Of a stretch of 64,000 bases of DNA, positions 55,396 to 64,000 are shown piece after piece. The notes under the pieces were generated by a model. It worked only from the letters and a program-made list of their open reading frames with translations. It searched no databases and had not been told where the DNA came from. How positions within the stretch are numbered: position 1 is the first letter of the stretch; each line of letters opens with the position of its first letter. The stretch comes from Massariosphaeria phaeospora (taxonomy: Eukaryota > Ascomycota > Dothideomycetes > Pleosporales): NCBI GenBank assembly GCA_011032825.1, contig JAADJZ010000004.1, positions 1,178,001 through 1,242,000 on the forward strand, given 5' to 3'. A program made the position numbers and the translations under genes.

Positions 55396-56826
55396 TCGGG
55401 AGTTGGGCGTTGAATCGAATTTCCGAAGCTGTTGCAGGAGAAAAGAATTGGTGTGAAGGCGGAGCCAAAGCCCGAAGCCGTGGAAAGCGGAGCGTATAGA
55501 GAAATCGTTCTCTGGTAGGAGAATCCTCGTCGTCCAAATACATGCCCAGGGGATCTCGGTATGTCAAGTTGGAATGTTGGGTATCGGCCTGGATGGAAGT
55601 TTTCAGGTGGCATCCGGCGTGGATTTGACTGTTGATCTCAGTCTCAGACTTGGCAGAGGTCACCAGTCGATAAACGGAAGGGGGCTGTGCAAAGATCACG
55701 GGTTAGCGGTGAAACGGGAAAATGCCGCAGTTTGTGCGCTTGTTTCGGGTAATGAAAGAAGCGGCGTGTCCTAGCAATTGACATAATAGGCGTCTGGCCC
55801 AGGTTGGCCTACCGTACACAGTCCATCGGTCCTATACGTCTCATGTATCGAAAGCCGGGCGATGCCTGCCTTGTGCCAGGTACGCCGACGGAGGAAGAGC
55901 AGACTTGGGCGGCGGTGTAGTAGACGAGCGATATGGTGTCGAAGAGGAAGCGGATGAAGCTGTTGGGTTTCGGATAACGCATGCCAAAAGCCATGGTGCC
56001 AAGCCTGTCGCAGTGAGGAGGCGCGACAGAGAAAGTTTTCGCAACCAGACCTCGATACGGTTTTTGCAAAGCTCAACTCGGGCACGCATCTGCCCTCGGC
56101 AGCCCGAATGCCAGCGGGCGACGACGACTACACGGGACGGGATATCTGCCGCCTACTACTGCATGATATCAGAGCTGCAGAGGATCCATGGACCGAGGCT
56201 GCTTCGTTGGACCCAGGCGCGGGACCATGCATCATTGCGAAGAGCCTGAGACAAGGCCCAAGTGGGCGCGCGCACTCGACCCACGAGCCAAGCACCCGGT
56301 GGTCTGACGGAGTGGACGGTGGGATGAAGCTGCAGCGTGCGAAAAGGGAAGCACAGATGTAGAAGACTCGGAAAGCGACTTGTTGACGACCGCGGAGAGT
56401 TGCAAGCTTTTTTTAGACCGTGCGTCGATTACTTAAGCTTATTCATCCACGATCCATCTCCGCAGATGCAGCAAAACCACGAACTCCGCACCATCGCCAC
56501 CACCACCGCCCATCTTGGCATCACGGCGTTACGGAAGACGCTGAGCTCGACGTGTCCCGTCGTCGTCCAGGGCTATTCCTACGCCGTGACATTCGCCCCC
56601 ATCGCTCCGCCCAAGCCATGGCGCGCCAGCTTCTACATCCCCATGCCAAGGGTGTTACGGACATGAAGGCCTACGGATCTCGTCGTTAGCTGAGAAGCAA
56701 CCGTATAGCGTGTCGTGGAGCAGTTGCGCATCGCTTCGTTCCCATAAATGACCCCCCAAGGTCCATAAGGCCCTCGAGGCTCCCTCTAATTCATTTCTCT
56801 GGCCAGCCGCATCAGCCTTTGTTGAA
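55396..56826. other. Divergent intergenic region, 1.4 kb
   Basis: Between the PRTase-like and kelch genes. Frames at 55771-56089 (minus) and 56466-56666 (plus, MQQNHELRTIATTTAHLG) have some protein-like composition but no motif, and I cannot support either as a gene. Confidence 0.4.
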
Positions 56827-58809
56827 ATGCTCCCATGGTCTGCTTGTTTTGCTTTCGGTCTCTCCAGCGTATTCTTCGTCGCTGCTCAGCGCGACTATCT
56901 CCAGCCTGAGACGTTCATCAGGAGACGCTATCATTCCTGTACTGTGGACTCCCATCCTCACATTGCCGGTCAAGCCTAATGCAATCGTTCCAGCTGCAAA
57001 GCTACGCGACTATATTTACATAGACGGTGGGGAGCTATCATGGTTGAATAGCAGCGGTGGGGTAGAGTCAGCCCAGAGTCAGTCAGTGCTCGCTCTCAAT
57101 TGTCGCAGGTTCTAACCTAACCAGATCCCAAGACGCAATCCATCGATCTGTCTAAATCATGGGTAAACACCAGTCTCCGGTTACGAGAGCTTGACAGGGG
57201 CAACGCGCCTGCTCTGAACTTTTGTGCGCTCTGGGTGGATGAAGCTGAGACCACGATGTACCCCTTTGGCGGCGAGCTATCATTCTTGACCGATACCGGT
57301 CCTCGGCCTCCTCAGCCTTGGGAATTCGTCGCCGATGGAAAAGGAGGTGGCCTGTGGGCGCAGGGAACCGTGGCACCAGCGTCCAACTTCTCCTCCCTCG
57401 TGCAACCTGCCGGTGGTTCTTACACGTATGGAAACGGGGTGGGCTACTATCTCGGCGGCCACCTTTTCTCTAAATCGTGGCCGGCGCGAGATTGGTATCC
57501 GGTTACCGGTCTTGTCACACATAACATGACATCGAATACTTGGACTAACGTGACCTCGGTCGAGTACGATCAGGGCCGAGTCTCCCATTTTGGCATTGCA
57601 CATTTTGTATCTCACTTAGGACCATCGGGCCTCGTGCTATTCATAGGCGGAAGAACGTCACCCGACGATGAAATGAACAGAAACGAAGAAAAGCGATCCT
57701 TTGCGGATATCGCCATGTACGAGCCAGGTAGCGGTAAATGGTTTCACCAGATCGCGACCGGAACTATACCTGAGTGGCGCACTCGCCCCTGTGCTGTGGG
57801 CGTGAAAGGGGAAAACGACACCTATGAGATGTATGTATATCCTCTCAATTCTCCATACCCCTCAGATACGTTTGGACTACTATCTAACACCCACAGATTT
57901 ATCTATGGTGGTGCCAATACTGCTCTCTATGGTGGTCAATTCCCGACCGAGATGGAAGCGGAAGCAGCAAATGCTTTGGACGAGATATTTGTCCTCAGCC
58001 TGCCTGCTTTCGTTTGGTTCAAGGCGAACTACACTGCTAAATCGTCTCGGCAGAGTCATACTTGTCATCTGGTAGGCAAGCGACAGCTTCTTACGATTGG
58101 TGGTATAGATCCAAGTCTTCAGGAATATTACTCTTTTCAGAAGAATGCGACAGATCCCTTTACCTTGGGGCTCGGCGTTTTCGATCTTACCGAGATGACG
58201 TGGTCGGACGGATACAATGCAGATGCCCCAGAGTACAGATCCCCTCGTGATGTGTTTGACTACTACCTCCGGAAGTACGTCTTACCCTCCAAACGCTAGA
58301 TCTTTGCAGAATGTCACAGTTGATCTTGAAACAGTACACGGTATCCAGTCTGGGGCTCTCCCGATCTAGCGAGCCTTTTTGGGGATGACAATGCGTTGAT
58401 TGCTTCATCGCCACTCCCAACGGAAACGAGTACTACAGTCAACCACCACTCCGATCACTCTCCACAATCCGATGTTCCATCCCCAGAGAAAAGTCGTCGT
58501 AGAAAGACCGTTTATATTGTGGTTCCCCTTGTGGTCTTCTTGATACTTGTTGCCATAGGAGTATTCTGCATACGCCTGGCCATTCGCCGAAAGCGGGATA
58601 ATGCGTCAAAGAAACCGGATGCTGGGACATCGGAGCTTGACTCGAATCAGCTTGGGGAGTTAGCTAGTGTTCAACGGCATGAATTGGCAGAGCAGCAATG
58701 TTTCGAAATGGCCGGAGGTCCTATGAGTCCGATAAGGAGGTACTCCACTACCGACAGCATTTACGAGAAAGACGTGGTGCGTTCTTCGGGTCTATACAGT
58801 ACATCTTGA
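56827..58809 (+). CDS. Kelch-repeat single-pass membrane protein
   Basis: Five exons (56827-56938, 56994-57077, 57125-57830, 57897-58274, 58335-58809) keep one frame for 584 residues. A signal peptide (WSACFAFGLSSVFFVAAQ) leads to an extracellular kelch beta-propeller whose blades show the usual pairs: DYIYIDGGELSW, LWVDEAETTMYPFGGELSF, LVLFIGGRTS, EIFIYGGANTALYGG, LLTIGGID. Next come a Ser/Thr-rich stalk, one membrane span near residues 482-508 (TVYIVVPLVVFLILVAIGVF) and a cytosolic tail. Intron 3 (57831-57896) is 66 nt with no in-frame stop. Splicing is favoured because it fuses EIF to IYGG, a kelch blade. The function may be sensing or adhesion at the plasma membrane; this is inferred. Confidence 0.88.
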
Positions 58810-60066
58810 AAGAGTAGGAGCGTTCAGCGTCGATCATTTGGGCATTTGACATCGCAACCGTCATCGACAAAACGCATCGGACGGAAGAACCTGCTTCCTG
58901 TGTACCGGTCAAGACAGTGGTCCACGGAACATATCACGATTCACTACATACAAGATTAAAGTTTGGAAGGCGATTTACGGAGCCCCTCCGACTCAGAACA
59001 ACGCAACCTCGAACAATGCACCAAACAGCTCGATATGGACTAACATTCGTGCTATTATCCATCAGAGCATAGTCGACACCAAAATCGCTGCATAAAAAAG
59101 CTCTCGTAACGGGTTAAAAACCCCAGGGCGCTACCGTTGGAAGCTCACCCCTAGCATTAGCTATGTTTCTTCAGCCGAGGCTCACAAATCTTTCTTGCAC
59201 CAAAGGCGCGATCCGTTTGGGAATCTGCCTAGTGTTCCCTCTAAAACGATCGCTGAAACTTTACCACGAAACCGCCGATCTCCGCCAAGGCTTCAGCTAG
59301 CGAACGGCTGGAGGCATCCCGAATGTCGTGCACTGTAAACTTGCCCGCGACTCGATCAAAATAGCCCGTGGGGATGATGCAACGATGCGACTGCAGCGTC
59401 TCTTCGTTTACGGGATCGTCTCAGAGCTGTCCGCTTCTTTGTCCCGAAGTTGCATTTGAGATTGTGGAAGTTCAATCCTGCGGAAATATGTACCTTAAGA
59501 AGACATTTAGTGTCCCGGACTCAAAGCACTGAATGAGTTATTCGTTACAAGTACAGGTATTGATTGGTAGAGAAATTGGAACTCGTCACTGGGTGGCAAT
59601 CCGAAGGCAAACGTCGAAACGCGGTCTCAATCCTCCAAACATCGGTGTGAAACAAACGTGGATTTGAGAATGGAGTCTGGTCTTGACGGAACTCTAAGTT
59701 ACCCAAACTTACATCTAAACTTTACTAGTGCATTCAGCTCTGGTGTGGCGTGTTGCACTTGAGGCCTGTGAAGCAAACACTGCTTTATCGTTTCTAGTGG
59801 TGTTATGCTTCGTCTGACCGCGGAGCTGTTTAATGGAACAAGACCGATGGTTTCCCAACGTATAAGAAGGTCAGTGGTAGGCAGCTCAATACCATCATTC
59901 AGCATCAAAGCATTCACTTCTCAATCATCTCCTCTGCAATATAGCCTGGTGCTACTTTCTTTCCCATTCTTTCAATCTTCTCCAACCTTCATTCTTTGAA
60001 CTCCTAATCTTCTGAGCTGAGCTCAACATAATATCCTTGCACAAACAACACGACAACCTCGCCGAT
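58810..60066. other. Intergenic, upstream of the Egh16-like gene
   Basis: Balanced base composition, no supported gene. The last 120 bp are CT-rich (TTTCTTTCCCATTCTTTCAA near 59957), typical of a fungal transcription start. Confidence 0.5.
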
Positions 60067-61143
60067 ATGCATTTCACACCACAGATTGCTATTGCTGCTT
60101 TCTTGATCGCCCATGTTTCCGGGCACGGTACGGTGGTGAAGATGAACGGAGCCAACGGAGTCGACATGCCAGGTCTAACAGTGGCCGATGGCACTCCGCG
60201 TGACTGCTCTTCGAAGTAAGTTCTTCCAGTTCCATTGTGCAGACTAGAGACTGATACTCAAGTAGTGGATGTGGTTCCCAGGCGGACACTGCCATCATCC
60301 GGGACCGCGACATTCAGAGCGGTCAGTGCGGTCCTCTGGGTCGCACTCAAGGCAACGGTCCTGTCGATGCCGCCGCCATGGTCGCTGCTTTCATGGGTTC
60401 CGGCAATGCCCCTACGAACAAGGGTGCGGCATCCGGTGTAGGCGTAGAGGACAACATCCAGGTGCCCAACCGAAAGCGACAGCTGTTCGGCGGTCTCTTC
60501 GGTGGCGGTGCAGCAGGTGGCGCTGCCGGTGCTGGCGCTGCTGGTAAAGCTAGCGCTGCAGGCGGTGCAGGTGGCTTGGGTGGCTTGGGTGGACTCCTTG
60601 GTGGAGGGGGTGGTGCGGGCACCAAAGCCGAGGGGCCCCCAGAGAGCGGTGTTGCAGCGGCAGCGGGCCAGGGCGCTACCAGTGGCCTGCCTACTTGTGG
60701 GGATGACGGTACTGTCAGCATGACCTTCCGCCAGGTAAGTTTACCCTGTGACTTTGAAGCTTCCCATATCTAATTCATCATAGATCAACCAGGACGGAGC
60801 CGGCCCATTCGAAGCCGCTGTCGACGGGACCTCTGGAGGCACCGATCCTGCAGCTTTCCAGGACGCCGAAGTCACCAAGGACGTGCCCGGGCTGCCCATT
60901 GGTAACCAGGGTCTTTCCCTTGCGACCAGCACGGAGTTTCCCATGGAGATCCAGATGCCTGCCGGTATGACTTGCGAGGCTACCGTGGCGGGTGTCAACA
61001 ATGTTTGTGTTGCTCGGGTCCGCAACGGTGCGGCTGCTGGGCCATTTGGAGGCTCGGTTGCTTTCACGCAGAGCACTGGGGCCCGCAAGAGGGCTATCGC
61101 CTTCAGGTTGAAGAAGCGCATGGAGATTCGCCGTGGTAACTAG
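60067..61143 (+). CDS. Egh16-like secreted protein (appressorium-associated GAS/MAS family)
   Basis: Exons 60067-60215, 60266-60734 and 60784-61143 give 325 residues. A signal peptide (about 19 residues, ending AHVSG) precedes the conserved start HGTVVKMNGANGV. Family words follow: VADGTPRDCSS, NGCGSQADTAIIRDRDIQSG, LGRTQGNGPV, then after a low-complexity insert TMTFRQ-like SMTFRQ, INQDGAGPFEAAVDGTSGGT, QMPAGMTCEATVAGV and AGPFGGSVAFTQS. Relatives (Egh16 of powdery mildew, Gas1/Gas2 and Mas3 of rice blast) are expressed during host penetration. The middle carries a Gly/Ala-rich insert (about 70 residues) right after a Kex2-like NRKR site, so the protein may be cleaved. Even-numbered Cys residues suggest disulfides. 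The biochemical activity is unknown. Confidence 0.93.
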
Positions 61144-62000
61144 AGCGGCTTCCTTCTGCCTAGACCAATACATTTGTTCAGTATCTGCGGGTCAGATACC
61201 ATGTAGTACATAATCCGAGTATCAATGCATTCTGATGTCCCCACGTGGTTGTCGCTTCATCGAGTCTGGTGAAAATAAGTTTCGAATCGCAGACGGATAA
61301 GTAAACAAATCCAACATTGCTATACAATCTTTAGACCTCTCATCCATGTATACATAATTCTAAGTAGCAGTAGACATTCCTATTCCCGGTACGCAATATT
61401 TCCAAAGAAGTAACATAGCTCAGTACGGTGAGCAGACCTTACCTAATTTAATTGATTAACTAGAGTCGTGCAGTCATTACCGACTATGTTGACTACCTAC
61501 TAATATGAAACGCAATAGATATGATTCGCAACGATATTTTTTGCAGATGCTCTACCGTTCGCAGGTGTTAAAGTTGGGCTTAATAACTAAAACGATATTT
61601 GGAACTACAGATTGCATGCGCCCTTACGAAATAGTCTCGACAATGAAGACTTTTGTATCCGTTTCGTTCGTAGCTGGGTATCAATCTGCTGGGCTAACTA
61701 GGACTCCGTCACTAATTCCCTAAGTAGCATTGAGGGTACATACGTCAGATAGATGTTCGGAACATCTGGACTTACTCTGAAATTACTTATAGGTAATAAG
61801 ACTCTGAGTTCTATCCCTAAGTCAGCATCTTCATGGTCTTGATCGGTGACTGCGCCCTGTCCATGCTTATAACGGCATTCCATGCGAGCAGGCGGCGCAG
61901 CGCATCCATGCGACACGTGTCATCTGTCGTTCGAATTTCCTATATATTGACTCTTCCTGAGAACTTCTCCGTCTCTTCACCTTGCATCAATTGTTACATC
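61144..62000. other. Intergenic, AT-balanced, with GNAT promoter
   Basis: The 3' flank of the Egh16-like gene and the promoter of the GNAT gene. It is slightly AT-rich at 61.2-61.8 kb, perhaps old repeat DNA. Confidence 0.5.
61941..61948 (+). promoter_or_regulatory. TATA box of the GNAT gene
   Basis: TATATATT lies 53-60 bp before the ATG at 62001, followed by a CT-rich initiator-like stretch. The spacing suits a short 5' leader. Confidence 0.5.
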
Positions 62001-62754
62001 ATGGCATTTCAAGTCTCAACTGCTCTTGATTCGGATATCGACAAGATCCTTTCCATTGTGTTCCGAAGCTACGGCGGCACGAACGAATACATCAACGCGG
62101 TCTTCCCTAGGGGTCTAACAGATGGAGGACATCGAATCAGTGTTGAACGAATGCTCTTCATCAAGAGTGTTGCCAGCGGGGTTTGGTGGGACAAAGTTGT
62201 CGACAGCCAGACCGGAGAAATCGTTGGGGGCGCAATGTGGAACTTGTGTGAGAAGGAAAAGCCCCCTGTGTTCGAAATGGACGGTCCGCCTGGGACTTGG
62301 GGCAGTGAATTGGACAAGCGGTATGCCCAGGCACTCCAACGTTCTTTCGTCGAGGACGAAAGTAAACTCTGGGCCGCCAATAATTTGCCGCTTCTGGGTA
62401 TGCCCGATCTCCCTCGTAGTCATGCGCCGATAACCCAATAACATAGGCTTGGCCATCATGGCAGTCTCACCAGAATATCAACGTCGCGGCGCTGGTTCCA
62501 CGCTGGTCCAATCAGGCCTCAAGATCGCCGATGACTTGGGTGCAGCGGTAAGCCCAAATGAAGAATAGCATGCTCTAGCCTAACACTTTGAATAGACAAT
62601 CCTTGTTTCCAACGATGCTGGGCTTCGCTTGTACGAAAAATTTGGCTTCGTCACAAAGAACGAGCGAAACTTGACTGTGTCAGAGGAGTTCGAACCGCAA
62701 CCTGTAATCAGGGTATGGACTATGCTAAGGCAGAGAATAACAGGTCCTTATTAA
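62001..62754 (+). CDS. GNAT-family N-acetyltransferase
   Basis: Exons 62001-62397, 62447-62547 and 62596-62754 (introns 49 and 48 nt) give 218 residues. GNAT enzymes transfer acetyl from acetyl-CoA to an amine. The N-terminal half opens FQVSTALDSDIDKILSIVFRSYGG, as in many fungal small-molecule GNATs. The acetyl-CoA site is in exon 2: IMAVSPEYQRRGAGSTLVQSG (Q/RxxGxG/A motif A), followed by a helix with LKIADDLG. Motif B follows in exon 3 (ILVSNDAGLRLYEKFGFV). Only the spliced form makes the continuous motif. The substrate is unknown. It is the last intact gene before the repeat block at the right end. Confidence 0.9.
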
Positions 62755-62912
62755 TGAGGCTTATCTACCTTGTTTCGCTTGCTAGATGAAAGAAGCGAGG
62801 GCTTATAGAAGTCATCTTAATAAACTATAGTTCTAAGAGGCTCTATAAATCAAAGCACCTAATTAGCTTACGCTGAAATTAAAAACTTTGCGAAAACTTA
62901 GAGTACTTCATA
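62755..62912. other. Short AT-rich spacer before the right repeat block
   Basis: AT-rich with CTAAG and TTAAT words. Possibly mild RIP around the MITE and the pogo-like copy. Confidence 0.4.
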
Positions 62913-63000
62913 CTCGGGCCCAGGGTTTCTCCGAAAAATATTGAAAGATTCTTCGCGCGGGCAATCTCTTGAGATTTTTCGGAGAAACCTTGGGCCTGAT
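62913..63000 (-). mobile_element. 88-bp palindromic MITE, copy 2
   Basis: Reverse complement of the unit at 39888-39973 with a two-base insertion and a few substitutions, including CCCGAG to CCTGAT at one end. TA precedes it (62911-62912); the right duplication has decayed to TT. It sits 16 bp from the end of the pogo-like element. Confidence 0.82.
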
Positions 63001-63016
63001 TTCGACCTTTCAGCTA

Positions 63017-64000
63017 CCGTGTCCGTGCACCCAATGCACGGATTCAGCCAATGCACGCCGAACACCATAAACGCTCTATTAGAAATAAGGCTGTAGAGCC
63101 ACCTACAATTAATATTATCACAAGATATTCTAGTAGAGTACTATATTGATACTTGCGATCAACTTGTGCTACTTATATTTATCTGGAAGCTTGACGTTGC
63201 GGCCGCTACGCGTTAGGATAGCTAGGGCAGCAGATACGCCCTCTAAGGCCTCCGCAGCATCTCTAGTATCAACGCTGCGTTTGTAACGCTTTTTGCTCTG
63301 TAGAGATAGCTGCAGAGCCTTTCTTTTACCCTTTTGTAAAAATTGTAGAGCTTTTGTAGCGTCGCGAGCCTCCTTCTGGCGAGCGCGCTCTGCTGCCTTT
63401 TCTGCCATCTCCTTCTCCTTCGCTACCTTAGCTGCCTCCCGCGCCACACGCTTCTCCTCTGCAATTTTCTCCTTGTACAGCTTAGCTGCCTTCCTTAGCT
63501 CTGCTGTCTCTGCTTTTTGAAGTTGCTGTTCCTGATTTTCCTGCCCCTTGATTGACTAACGAACACGTGCCTCCTTTACTTTCCTTGGTGACTAGAAAAT
63601 AGCTCCACCATGATACTCCTAGCGCTGTTGAAAGTCTAGAGCTTTGCTCTTCTTCTTACGCTTCTTCTTAATAGATAGAGCCTGCTTAAGCCCATCCATC
63701 TTATGGTTGATTAGGTCATTTTGGACAGATAGGTGGTGGAGCGATTGACGAAGCTTCTGTGTATTCTTACTGCTCTAATTGCTTACTACAGAGCGTACAA
63801 GCCTATCCATCTTTCTCCAATCATAATCGCTAAGTGATGATATAGAGTTTTCTCTTGATTCTTGAGTTTTAGTGAATCTATCAAGGATAGGATTAGGATT
63901 AGGAGGTGATATGCCTGTTGCTCTAAAAGAGCTAAAGATTGTTGATTCCTTAAAGGAGGTCTCCTACGCCTTCTAGAATAGTGGAAAGAAGTCGCCTTTA
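63017..64000 (-). mobile_element. Pogo-like DNA transposon, second copy, cut by the window end
   Basis: Starts with the same terminal repeat as the element at 5141 (CCGTGTCCGTGCACCCAATG) after TA (63015-63016) and is collinear with it to the end of the window. It is much less mutated. The remaining end of the element lies beyond the window. Confidence 0.9.
63169..64000 (-). pseudogene. Pogo-type transposase, 3' part, with nonsense codons
   Basis: Reading leftward, the final 120 codons are open and encode the basic, Ala/Lys/Glu-rich coiled-coil tail of fungal pogo transposases (EKRVAREAAKVAKEKE, then RSVDTRDAAEALEGVSAALA and RSGRNVKLPDKYK). Upstream the frame is interrupted by TAG where CAG or TGG is expected, at three places between about 63545 and 63640 (after RVR, after GAIF and after QQR). 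C-to-T and G-to-A changes explain all three. It is a dead but young copy; the N-terminal part lies outside the window. Confidence 0.82.

Noticed and set aside
60067..60130. Egh16-like protein as a copper oxygenase (His after the signal peptide)
   Set aside because: The predicted mature protein begins HG like an LPMO, but I see no second histidine in the mature chain, so a histidine brace cannot form.
1..64000. CRISPR arrays, bacterial operons, rRNA genes
   Set aside because: None are present. Introns and gene content show fungal nuclear DNA.

Overview
The window is nuclear DNA of a filamentous ascomycete (Pezizomycotina). A Dothideomycete fits best by general resemblance, but I cannot prove the class. 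Evidence: genes split by short introns of about 47-83 nt with GTANGT-type donors and CTAAC-like branch points; typical mould gene families (fungalysin, an Egh16-like appressorial protein, TIM50, an Htm1/EDEM mannosidase); and a block of Tc1/pogo-type transposons rotted by C-to-T and G-to-A changes, the mark of repeat-induced point mutation (RIP).

Layout. Positions 1-8163 are an AT-rich, RIP-degraded transposon block without live genes. It holds a 1784-bp Fot1-like element with TA target duplications, then a 3021-bp pogo-like element whose transposase gene is itself interrupted by a 910-bp foldback element. From 8.2 kb the base composition jumps to normal gene DNA. The segment 9.6-28.5 kb is gene-dense: a conserved hypothetical protein, TIM50, Htm1/EDEM (divergent from TIM50), a coiled-coil/Cys-rich protein, a purine-cytosine permease with one in-frame TGA, a secreted flavin amine oxidase and an aldo-keto reductase. 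The stretch 29.5-42.4 kb is gene-poor, GC-rich and full of simple repeats. It surrounds one two-repeat Myb-like regulator and contains a decayed secreted-protein gene, a three-copy dispersed repeat and an 86-bp MITE. A K/HDEL receptor with a long acidic tail follows at 42.5 kb, then another gene desert, then 48.6-62.8 kb with fungalysin, a four-span membrane protein, a phosphoribosyltransferase-like protein, a kelch membrane protein, the Egh16-like protein and a GNAT acetyltransferase. The window ends in a second copy of the MITE and a second, less mutated copy of the pogo-like element.

How the genes work together. There is no obvious biosynthetic cluster. Two genes belong to ER quality control and retrieval (Htm1/EDEM and the K/HDEL receptor), and three encode secreted products suited to life on host or protein substrates (fungalysin, Egh16-like, secreted amine oxidase), but they are scattered and not co-oriented. 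The clearest biology is genome defence: nested, RIP-silenced DNA transposons flanking an otherwise ordinary gene segment. All exon-intron models were built by hand from splice motifs and reading-frame continuity.
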